Positions 1 to 64,000 of a stretch of 64,000 bases of DNA are shown one piece after another (the stretch's first letter is position 1; each line of letters opens with the position of its first letter). The stretch is from Glandiceps talaboti (Eukaryota; Hemichordata; Enteropneusta; Spengelidae): the NCBI RefSeq assembly GCF_964340395.1, contig NC_135553.1, positions 12,142,501 through 12,206,500 on the forward strand, given 5' to 3'. The position numbers were made by a program, and so were the translations under genes. A model generated the notes under the pieces. The model worked only from the letters and a program-made list of their open reading frames with translations. It was not told the DNA's origin and did no database searches.

Positions 1-2146
1 TGTTTTGAATTGTAGGTTTGTAATACTTGAGTTTATATTCAACTTTGTTCTATTTATTTATATCTGGTTGAATAAAGATAAAGATTCACAAGAAAGAAGT
101 GTAAAAACCTTTGCGTGGCATAGAGAGCTTCTAATTCTCGGGATACCCATAGTAACACCCCCAGGTAACACCTTTGTCTAAAATTAAGTCCCTCGGCTAG
201 CTATTCTCCAAAAAAGTTTAGCATAATGAGATTGTTAATTACGTTGAACAATTGGAAGAAGGGTAACACAGTACTAAACATGTTGTCTGTGACGTAACTA
301 TCATTCTGATGTGCTTGTAAATGTATTAGGACTACAGGACAGGAAGATATTTACCGCCGTGATTAATTTTGTACTAGTAATACACACCTTACCATTCGTA
401 CTTCAATACTAGATTGATTATCATATGAGTTACCAGCGCCGAGAAGCTTGAAAGTTAATCAATTCAAATGGTGCAAAACAAAATGATTTTGAATCTTTGA
501 AATAAGGGCAAAGCAAATGTTTGAAATGTAATTTATTTCATGTATTCTTTCCATCATTGTTTTACGACCAATTACTACAGGAAATAAATCTACATATATA
601 CATAATATCAATGATTAATCAAGGCAATGAATGAAAAAATGAATGAAAAAATAAATAAATAAATAAATGAATAAATAAATAAATAAATGAATGAATGAAT
701 GAATGAATGAATGAATTTTAATTAATCACGTTTCAATATACCAGTCGAAAATTGGAAATCAAAGACGCCACGCAGTTCACCTTTGAACTTTGAACTTTTA
801 GCTACTTTGTAAAATGATGTTACTGGGACGAATTGCAGAAAAGTAGTGACAGCTCAATGCGGTGGACGTGACAAGGCCATGGTCAATCTCTATTCTTTCC
901 TATATATCATTGAAGTTAGTACAACCTTGAGAAGACATCCCACAGAGAACAAATTGCCTACCCTGTCATCTTGAAAAGTGTTACCATGGTTTCGCACACG
1001 TTCTATTGTTTTGTGTCAAAATGTATTATCTAGCCTGAGTGACTGTGAGACAGTAGGCTTATTATCGCAACAAAGTGTCTGTGTTATTGCAATGACAAAA
1101 CACCCTGCGACAAAAGATTCACGCATAACTTGCTTTTATAGTGACTGTAGATCTACAACTACTACTACTACTACTAGATGAACTGAACATTATTGTAAAG
1201 CGTCTTAATTAGTTCAATTGCTAAAGCTCTGAGAGCAATGACCTGAACTTTCATTTTGCAACTGGACTAATATGAAGCCTCTCAATAAACTTTGGCTGCG
1301 TTCGCACAGTTTTAAGCTCGAAAAGTTATCTATGTGTCAAGGTGGGCGCATACATTTATAAATATGTATAAAAAGTTTATCAAACCCCCCTTCCATTTTA
1401 TCACTGCTAAATAGAATTGAGAAGTGGGTATTAAAGTACAGATACTGTTACCTTCAACTCTACATATTTGAACAGTCAGTGCATTATTGTTCTGTACTGA
1501 AAACTATTTGTCTCCAAGGTACTTTACGAACCCAAGCTTTTGTAGTTCAGTTTCTCTTTTGATATGGAAATTTCGTCACAACTGCACTGCTTGGGTTCAC
1601 CTCAATCCAATAAAACACATCCGTGCACCAAAGGTGACATGGCTGTGGTGAACTCATACATGCATTGACAATAGTTAACGAGAAGCGTTAGGTTTAAATC
1701 GTGGAAACTAATTTTAAAAAAAAGCAAAAACAAAAACGTTTTCAGGGTTAAGACGAGTTGTGTAACTCGAAACAGGGCGTATCTCAAGTGGTTCAATCGA
1801 TTACTAGTATGTCAGCTAACTATTCCCTTTATGAATATTCATGAGATTTTCTTCACAATGCATTGGTTCGAGGTGAATACATTCTTTACATCTCACTACC
1901 GTCTTTGGTTTGTCACCCATAGGGTGTTGGCGCTTGTGTGATTTCTGATATATTGACCAATTCTTCTATCCAGTCACAGTCACTGACAGTAGACGAGTGT
2001 ACTCAGGGTGTAAACGGATAGCACAGATATACTACTATACACACACCCATGCGTTCCTTTTAGTGTTTAGTACTTTTAACAGTTTGGTTGTGAAGTACAA
2101 CTTCAGTGGATACCTTTCTGAGAGATATTTACAGCAACTTTGCAAT
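1..2146. other. 5-prime flank and presumed 5-prime UTR of gene 1
   Basis: No coding exon recognised. An AATAAA at 71-76 could end an upstream + strand gene, but nothing else supports this. A short AAAT/AATG microsatellite lies at about 625-716 and a short CTA repeat at about 1156-1176. No convincing TATA box was seen before the start codon at 2147, so the transcription start cannot be placed. Confidence 0.5.
625..716. repeat. AATG/AAAT microsatellite
   Basis: Interrupted tetranucleotide repeat that changes from AATGA and AAATA units to a clean AATG run at its right end. Confidence 0.85.
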
Positions 2147-57345
<55,199 letters not shown>

Positions 57346-59565
57346 ACATAACTTTTTTATTGGATAATGGTTATTTTCTATATGAATAAAAAAAACAGCA
57401 TTATATCTCACTTCTGTACAAAAAAAGTCAGACCGTAGCTTTTCATAATGACACAATAATATATGCAGCCTTTGAGTATATATTATATTCTGAAGTCTAC
57501 AAAAATGGGAAACATTTAAAACCAATAATATCATTAGAAATTTAGAAAGTTCCTGTCATTTTTTCAGATTGTATCCATTACATAACAAATCGTAACTAGA
57601 TTCAATGCCATTAGCTGATTTTCACAATTAGCAAATTCAAAGGATAACGATTTGCTTGTCAATAATTTTCCTTGCAAAAAATAATCGGGGAACTTTTTGT
57701 TATCAGCAATTTTTAAACTATTTGTGATATTACATTCCATAAGATTATCTTCATATAATCTTTGAAAAGTGCCTTGCTATTGGCTCATTTACAACCTAAG
57801 ATTGCTTTGACATCTGTATTAACCAATGAAAACAAACCTTGCAACCAACTGTTGTTTGAACTGCTGCATCATAAAAATGCTTTAAAACAATATAGTATTT
57901 GAAACAGTATTGTTGATTTTCTGTTTGTTTTGCTAAATATAACATTTTATCGTATTTTCTTGGTGTTTTGTTAAATTTTATGATTTTAAGGGATGAAAAT
58001 TTCAAGAATAGAAATGAAACTAGAAATGTATGTAGTTACTAAAAATGATTGCATGAATTACCAAAATTATCAATTTTTAAACACAAACTTGTATACCTGT
58101 TTTTATTTTAGACATTTTTTTTGTGCTCAGTGTGGAATACTTTACTCTCCATCATGATTCTCATAGTCCATCTCCTGCTTAGTTTTTTTTTTAATTTGAA
58201 AATTCCTAATGTTTTAGTTTTCAGTTTTGTTGCCTTCATTGTTACCTTCATAGAGTGTAACTTCCTGAAGGAAGTACACACAAATATTTTGGTTCAAACA
58301 TTATTTTGGTAGGACAAAAACTGTAAGATGTGATATTATTTTGACACTCAGTAGTGGTCTTGGCTGATGCATGACGACATCTGAGCATTACATATCTTAT
58401 AAGCTAGGTAGGAAATAGACTGTATGATACATTGTTGTTCAATCGGTCTTCTCATGGGTGCTGGCTGATAGGCGTGGTAAGACATGTCATTTGGAGTGGG
58501 CTCGAAACAAAAATGAAAATGCTAAGTACAAAATATTCCACATTGCAGTTGTTTGGGGTTTTGTCATATGTACTCTACTTGTTAAGTTAGCAAAGTAACA
58601 CAAATTGTCCCTTGCAGGGTAATATATACACTATGCAACTATCCACCTTTCTAAAACAGCTTCTATTTCAATGCTGCCATCATTTTCAGAATACAGCTCA
58701 AAGATTAAGTAATAATGTTAATCAGTTTTGGTGTGTATCATATTGTTCAACATGTTGACCTATGACATATGACCTAATACTTTGTAAATCTAATCAGGCC
58801 ATGTCCTCTAAATGCACATACTTCATCTGGTTTCTTCCATTAAGCTTAATACAATGATTCCAGCAGAATGTAGTTTTATTTTTTTTTTATGGATTCCAAA
58901 AATTCTATGATTTCATCAAATAAACCCCTGCTCCACAAATTTTATTACTAGTTCACCATATTATTTCAGGATTTGCTATTTTGTGTTAACGCTCTCCACA
59001 ATTCCAATCATTATTTTGAGTATAAATAACTTGATGTAATATTTTCTGTATTAGATTGTATATTTTAAACGGATACTGTCTAGTTTTGATACATATACTG
59101 CATGCTATTTCCAAGTATGAAAAATATAGTGTATGGTTGTTATTGGAGTTTATTACCTCTGTCAATCAATTTACAGAGCTCTCACTCTTTGATCCTGGTG
59201 TAAAAAATACTATTTAGATTGTTTTACAAGGAATGTGTGTGAATATACAAAGACTGTGAAAAGTGTTCACATTAAAAGTGTTAGTGTGTGATCAAATAGA
59301 TGGCTTCCCTTCATTGTATTACCAGCCTCCAAGAAGTTGTTTTTTTAAGTTTTAGATTAGTATGGATAATTATATTTTAAACAGAACTTGTAACATATCA
59401 GCTCATGAAACTGAATGAATTTGGAATTTGATTCCTATTATAACAAAATATGTCAAATCAATAGTTGGACCATTGGAAGAATCAAATAAACAATTTATGG
59501 ATTTTAGCATGTACCATGTCATAAAACCATCTAAATTTCTTAAATGCCCTTTTCATAAAATATGA

Positions 59566-59696
59566 AAAATGCTCATGAAGTTAGGGAGACCTTTTTGAAA
59601 AATGCTCATGAAGTTAAGGAGACTTCTCAACAAAAATGTTCCTGAAGGTTGGGAGACTTGTTGAACACATGTGTTGCCAACTTAGGGAGGCTTCTA
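59566..59696. repeat. About 42-bp tandem repeat in the 3-prime UTR
   Basis: Three to four units with AAAAATGCTCATGAAGTTA and GGGAGACTT, progressively diverged to the right. Confidence 0.75.
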
Positions 59697-59952
59697 ATAT
59701 AATGTAAGATTGGTTGGACACCAGCTCTGCTGCCTGAGTGTACTTATTCAGCATGTTTGAAATAATTTGAATATTTATGAATGTCTAATGTGCATCTGTG
59801 ATATTATAACTTTAATTTCTTAACTTATCTGCCGTTCTGAACAAATGTTTTCAAATTAAAATACTAAAAATGTAATCATTTCATTTTGACTATAATGTGA
59901 TTGAGAGGTACCAAATGAGGTTCAGACTGTTATTTATACACATTTTTGATTA

Positions 59953-59958
59953 ATAAAA
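59953..59958 (+). terminator. Candidate poly(A) signal of gene 1
   Basis: AATAAA in ATTAATAAAAAGGCC, followed by a T/GT-rich stretch at about 59980-59992. Confidence 0.5.
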
Positions 59959-60266
59959 AGGCCTTTGAATGGAAAATCTCTTTATTTTGTGTCATTTATT
60001 TCATCACTATCTGGTGCAATAGAAGAATGTTGACACGAAATGGATCATCTGCATTGACAAATACATTCCCATTCATTTATATTTGAAGTATAACCTGTTT
60101 CAAAAACAGCCATTCATGAACCGTCATATATTCACTAACGGCTGATCACTCACCTCGCCCCCACCACCTACCAAATCATTATCATCTCTATGTATTACTC
60201 TGTGACATGACCGACCATCCCTATATCATGGGCCATGATGCTAAGATGCTGTAATATTATGAGTTG

Positions 60267-60286
60267 GGGGGGGGGGGGGGGGGGGG
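60267..60286. repeat. G20 homopolymer
   Basis: Uninterrupted G tract between the two genes. Confidence 0.9.
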
Positions 60287-61365
60287 AGTGCCAATGGATT
60301 TTTCATCAGCCTGACAAAAAGTCTGACCCCCTTCCCTATAAAACACAAAACAGCTTATAAATCCCCTCATATTTCTAAAACATGATAACCCCCCCCCCCC
60401 CTTATAACATTCACATGCCAGGTAGTTCCAATCATGACTCAGAGACAGTGGAGTGTGTGACCATGCCTCGCATATCAAATACTTAACAGTACCATCAAAT
60501 ACTTCACAAGACAGCACTGTCATCTAAATAAGCAACAAATCGTTATATATAGGATTTAAAATATTCTTAGAAAAGTTAAATTCCACCATTGCTGTATAAG
60601 GTCAATGCATCTGATAACTGAGTCGTTGGTAGAGGGAGTTGGAGACTTTTTTACAGGGGAAATGGCCAAAATAAATATGATACATATATAAAACACGAAC
60701 ACCTTTGAGGTAAAATATAGGGATATGGAATCACCATGCCAACATATATGACCAGGAAAATTCACCCATTCAGCATGCCAGCTTTGCAATGCACAGCATC
60801 TATATACCGGAAACTTCTATATCACTCTTGTCTGTACTATTGGGGGTAACAATAGAGGTATAACGCCCTCGTGCGACAACCTAGGCTGAAGAGGAGAAAG
60901 TTTGTAATCTCTCCTCAACCCTGTTACAGTACGGCTAAATAAATCATTATTTGCAGCAAAACGTTTACTCATTTAAGCCAAATCATTTTGAAGTAATATA
61001 GATATTCTCTATTCAGACGTCCTGTATCTCTCCTATCTTGTTTATAGTGAAAAATTGTAAGTATTATGCATTGAACTCATTTGACATGTCCATAAGATAT
61101 TTTGATAGCCATAGGGCAAGGGCTTAATAGATAAAAAAAGTGATGACTGCAAAATAAATAACAAAAATATTTTCATAATCCCACAAGAATGACTGTGTAC
61201 ATATGTGCAATTTGTTTTCTTAATCACCGAACGTTTATTGATTTTTTTAAACGAAATTCTCTCGTCCCATCGTGCACGTACCAGTACATCCATTTAATCA
61301 AGTAAAGTAACTGTACATTGTTTTCAGCCACTCTATGATGATAGGATGATCATAAGATGACATTC

Positions 61366-61383
61366 TCACGTGACGTACACGTG
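61366..61383 (+). promoter_or_regulatory. Paired CACGTG boxes with TGACGT between
   Basis: TCACGTGA at 61366-61373 and ACACGTGA at 61377-61384, eleven bases apart, overlap a TGACGT at 61371-61376. TCACGTGA is the core of the CLEAR element bound by TFEB/MITF factors at lysosomal genes. It is about 150 bases before the LITAF-like start codon. Function is inferred. Confidence 0.45.
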
Positions 61384-61526
61384 ATATAGTTGACAGGATT
61401 ACCAATCGCCTTGTTATCATGTACAAATAGTTCGTGGACAGGTTGCGTTGAAGCTACAATCGCTGCAACAGTTTCATACACTTGGTGTGATCTGAAAAGC
61501 TACCAGTTAACCACAAAATCGTCACC

Positions 61527-61647
61527 ATGTCTGAAAACCCCCAACAACCTGACGGAAAGGAGAGCCTTAAGAGAAGTGACGACATACCACCTCCGTATTA
61601 TGGAGATGCACAAGTGGATGTCGTCTGTGCGGTACAACCACCGTTAG
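61527..61647 (+). CDS. LITAF: LITAF-like exon 1: Pro-rich N-terminus
   Basis: ATG in gtcaccATGt, a strong start context. 40 codons plus one base, donor gtaggt in phase 1. Contains the PPPY motif. Confidence 0.88.
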
Positions 61648-62078
61648 GTAGGTCACATCAACAGGTTATCGCGATATCAGTGAACATTGGTTTGTTTATT
61701 AGACAAAGAGTTGCATATTACAAAGGGAGATGGGTATAAATGGAGGACAATGTTAGACTTTAACATGTTCTTATTAAGAACATCCACCGATATAACACTT
61801 TTAGCTGGTCACTTTGACATTGCATTTGTATGCACAAGGATTATCTCAGAACAAAGTGAATACTATATTAAATGATATTGCTAGACACTTTACTCTGACA
61901 TTTATGTATATGTCTGTTTTAACATACATACATACATACATACATACATACATACATACATACATACATACATACATACATACATACATACATACGTCCG
62001 TACATACATACGTACGTACATACATACATACATACATACATACATACATACATACATACATACGATCGTACGCACGCA

Positions 62079-62110
<32 letters not shown>

Positions 62111-62355
62111 TACATACATACATACATACATACATACATACATACATACATACATACATACATACATGCATACATGCATACATACATACATACACACATA
62201 CATACATACATACATACATACATACATACATACATGCATACATGCATGCATGCATGCATACATACATACATACATACATACATACATACATACATACATA
62301 CATACATACATACATACATACATACATACATACATACATACACGCATGCATATAC

Positions 62356-62386
<31 letters not shown>

Positions 62387-63655
62387 GGGGAAGAAATTGG
62401 TGCAATATGCTGTTTAACTTTATTGCTCCAACTTTTGAAATGCGAATATCTCGTTGTATTTTTAGAATATGATATCTATCGAGTCAGAGCGACACCTGTG
62501 CGTGACCTTGACAACAACTACAACGTTTAATAGTACCTTTTCATTTCACTACATTACAGCCCAAATTACATCAAGTGTTTCCACTTTTGGAGAAGCTCCA
62601 GTAAGAATGGAATGTACGAACTGTCGTGATGAGGTGCTGACGAGAACTGAATATAAACCGGGAGCATTCGCCTGGATGTCGTGTGGTGTGATAACTTTGT
62701 TCTGGTAAGAATTCGAAGCATACATTTTATTTGCTTTTTTGTTGTCATACATTCGTTCAATTAAGTGAAATAGTGGTAAATCGTTTTTGAGAATATGTCT
62801 CGAGCAATGATATGATATTAGGAGTACTGCGGGCGAATGATGCGTAGCGCAAAGGGAAGATAAAATGAGACGTACTCTACGGTTGATAAGAAATTTTACT
62901 TTAAGCAGGAGCCAATTTGGAATGGGGGGGGGGGAGATACGTACTCGCGCTTGCAATTATTGTTACTGTACGGCCTAGTATGTGAATGTCCATGCATGCA
63001 GTGATAATACATTGAATTCAGGGATAAAGCAAACGTGTTTTAAATGGTTTTTCAACTTTTTTTAAACACAAAAATATGTTTACTCAGACCACTTTACTCG
63101 ATTTGGTTACCGTATTCTATAGCTATCTGACCAGTGTTGTCATATCTTTCCAGTGTCAGTAAATAACAGATTTCAACTTCAAAATCTTCCGAAACTCGTA
63201 GGAGAACAAGAATGGTTCATACAATTACACATCCAAGCTTCTGACTTTCGAAATACTGAGAACTTTGAAAAAAAACCATATTGAGTGTTAGGGTTTTCTT
63301 GAAAAGGTACAACAAAATCTCATGAAAACTTAAACAAGTTTCTTAGCCCCATGGGTGTCCAGCTTACAAATGAAACAATGTGCTTGATTGCGTGGGCCTC
63401 TAACACGTATGTTGAGTGCTCTAATGTTGATATGGCCATCTACGGTAATCATGACCGATTCTTTCGTTTACGTTTATATTTTACCATAACTCTATCGTAT
63501 CTTGTTTTGCTTTCCTTTTATTCCCCCCTGATAGCATGTGGTGTGGGTGTTGTGTAATTCCATTCGTCAACGACGGCTTTAAAGATGTCCGCCACCACTG
63601 TCCGAAGTGTGACACGCTACTGGGAGTGTGGCATCGTGAAAAAGGAATTTACTAA
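61527..63655 (+). CDS. LITAF: LITAF-domain protein (whole gene, three exons)
   Basis: Joining 61527-61647, 62560-62704 and 63535-63655 gives 387 coding bases, 128 residues. The Pro-rich N-terminus has Pro-Pro-Pro-Tyr (21-24), a site for NEDD4-type WW domains. The LITAF domain (about 57-127) has the first zinc knuckle Cys-Thr-Asn-Cys (59-62), a membrane-inserting hydrophobic/Cys-rich stretch (76-99, including Cys-Gly-Cys-Cys-Val-Ile-Pro-Phe) and the second knuckle His-His-Cys-Pro-Lys-Cys (109-114) followed by Leu-Leu-Gly. Family members sit on the cytosolic face of late endosomes and lysosomes and take part in sorting. The length is normal. It could equally be called CDIP1-like. The third exon uses a frame different from the longest open frame there. 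Confidence 0.9.
61923..62388. repeat. Very long CATA microsatellite with GCAC, CGTA and CAGA blocks
   Basis: More than 100 tetranucleotide units in LITAF-like intron 1, with internal GTAC/CGTA variants at about 61993-62020, CGCA units at 62068-62098 and a CAGA tail at 62357-62388. Open frames across it are artefacts. Confidence 0.95.
62560..62704 (+). CDS. LITAF: LITAF-like exon 2: first zinc knuckle and hydrophobic core
   Basis: Acceptor acattacag, phase 1; donor ctg|gtaaga, phase 2. Encodes Cys-Thr-Asn-Cys and Gly-Ala-Phe-Ala-Trp-Met-Ser-Cys, typical of the LITAF domain. Confidence 0.9.
62705..63534 (+). other. LITAF-like intron 2
   Basis: 830 bases; a G9 run at 62922-62935 is the only notable feature. 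Confidence 0.6.
63535..63655 (+). CDS. LITAF: LITAF-like exon 3: second zinc knuckle
   Basis: Acceptor gatag, phase 2; the split codon gives Cys, then Met-Trp-Cys-Gly-Cys-Cys-Val-Ile-Pro-Phe, Asp-Val-Arg-His-His-Cys-Pro-Lys-Cys and Leu-Leu-Gly. TAA at 63653-63655. Confidence 0.88.
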
Positions 63656-64000
63656 AATGAGAATATCACAGGATATGTTTACCGTGTATAATGCATCATC
63701 TTGTTGTGTTATCTACAAGATTTCCCACTTGACAAAAAAAGTACATCCTAGTGAATCGTTCGAACATATACCGCATGATCAAACATGATACCTTTTTTTA
63801 CATTATAGTGTTATTATCTCATATGACTGGTTCATTATAGTCATATAGTATGTGTCTTAACCTATCAGTCACGGCTGTCTTCCAAGTCAACGAATACAAA
63901 CATGTCATATATAGTTTATGAGTCTAGTAAGTCTCTCAATAATTTTAACTCATTCAACTAGTCCGATAGAGTAAAAAAAATTATGTTAATCAGATTTGAA
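63656..64000 (+). other. LITAF-like 3-prime UTR and flank
   Basis: AT-rich; no canonical AATAAA was found before the window ends, so the poly(A) site is probably beyond it or uses a variant signal. Confidence 0.5.

Larger units (their letters stand above)
57346..59980 (+). other. Gene 1 3-prime UTR
   Basis: AT-rich, no coding. Possible poly(A) signals AATAAA at 57384, 58919, about 59484 and 59953. The last is followed within about 30 bases by TTTATTTTGTGTC, a T/GT-rich downstream element, so I place the main end near 59975. Alternative shorter UTRs are possible. Confidence 0.6.
59981..61526. other. Intergenic region and LITAF-like promoter
   Basis: No coding exon seen. Contains a G20 tract at about 60267-60286 and a C tract at about 60390-60400. 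The last 200 bases include E-boxes upstream of the LITAF-like gene. Confidence 0.55.

Noticed and set aside
61814-62530. Open frames of up to 238 codons with Tyr-Ile-His-Thr or Cys-Met-Tyr-Val repeats
   Set aside because: They translate the CATA microsatellite in the LITAF-like intron; the same happens at 5299-5737, 7253-7852 (apart from the real exon 2), 46.1 kb and 51.3 kb.
63351-63557. Open frame running through the start of LITAF-like exon 3
   Set aside because: It reads the wrong frame and stops inside the conserved Cys-Gly-Cys-Cys region; the spliced frame gives the full LITAF signature.

Overview
The window is AT-rich animal genomic DNA with spliced genes, long introns full of microsatellites and small DNA transposons, and extracellular domains encoded one per exon. 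The gene content (a fibropellin-like EGF/CUB protein and a LITAF-domain protein) fits an invertebrate deuterostome such as a hemichordate, echinoderm or amphioxus. I favour a hemichordate but cannot prove it from sequence alone.

Gene 1 fills most of the window (about 2.1 to 60.0 kb, + strand). I could assemble it completely by eye: 59 coding exons, 7,920 coding bases including the stop, 2,639 residues. The order is signal peptide, one EGF domain, a CUB domain, 50 consecutive EGF domains, a second CUB domain, 8 more EGF domains, one transmembrane helix and an 84-residue cytoplasmic tail ending in a PDZ-ligand-like Thr-His-Leu. Every junction between extracellular modules is in phase 1, so modules can be duplicated or skipped without breaking the frame. 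Most EGF exons are exactly 114 bases; six exons carry two EGF domains. Two separate signal-peptide exons (2147-2210 and 3750-3909) both end in phase 1, so two promoters or alternative first exons are likely. The N-terminal EGF-CUB-EGF order recalls sea urchin fibropellins, but the avidin-like domain of that family is absent and a second CUB, a membrane anchor and a tail are present. Most EGF domains carry Notch-type O-glucose, O-fucose and O-GlcNAc consensus sites.

Gene 2 (61527-63655, + strand) has three coding exons and encodes a 128-residue LITAF/CDIP-type endosomal-lysosomal zinc protein with a PPPY motif. A TCACGTGA box lies about 150 bases upstream of its start codon.

Region by region: 1-2146 is 5-prime flank; 2211-7487 is the long first intron with the alternative first exon, a CA/CATA microsatellite and a 183-bp hairpin element; 7488-52.9 kb holds the extracellular and membrane exons with repeat-rich introns; 53510-57260 is an intron filled largely by a 1.78-kb foldback transposon with 400/379-bp inverted ends and a 7-bp target duplication; 57346 to about 59.98 kb is the 3-prime UTR; 59.98-61.5 kb is intergenic; the rest is the LITAF-like gene. 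Several introns contain decayed copies of the neighbouring exon end or splice donor, a trace of unequal exchange in this exon array. No RNA gene, CRISPR array or prokaryotic feature was seen.
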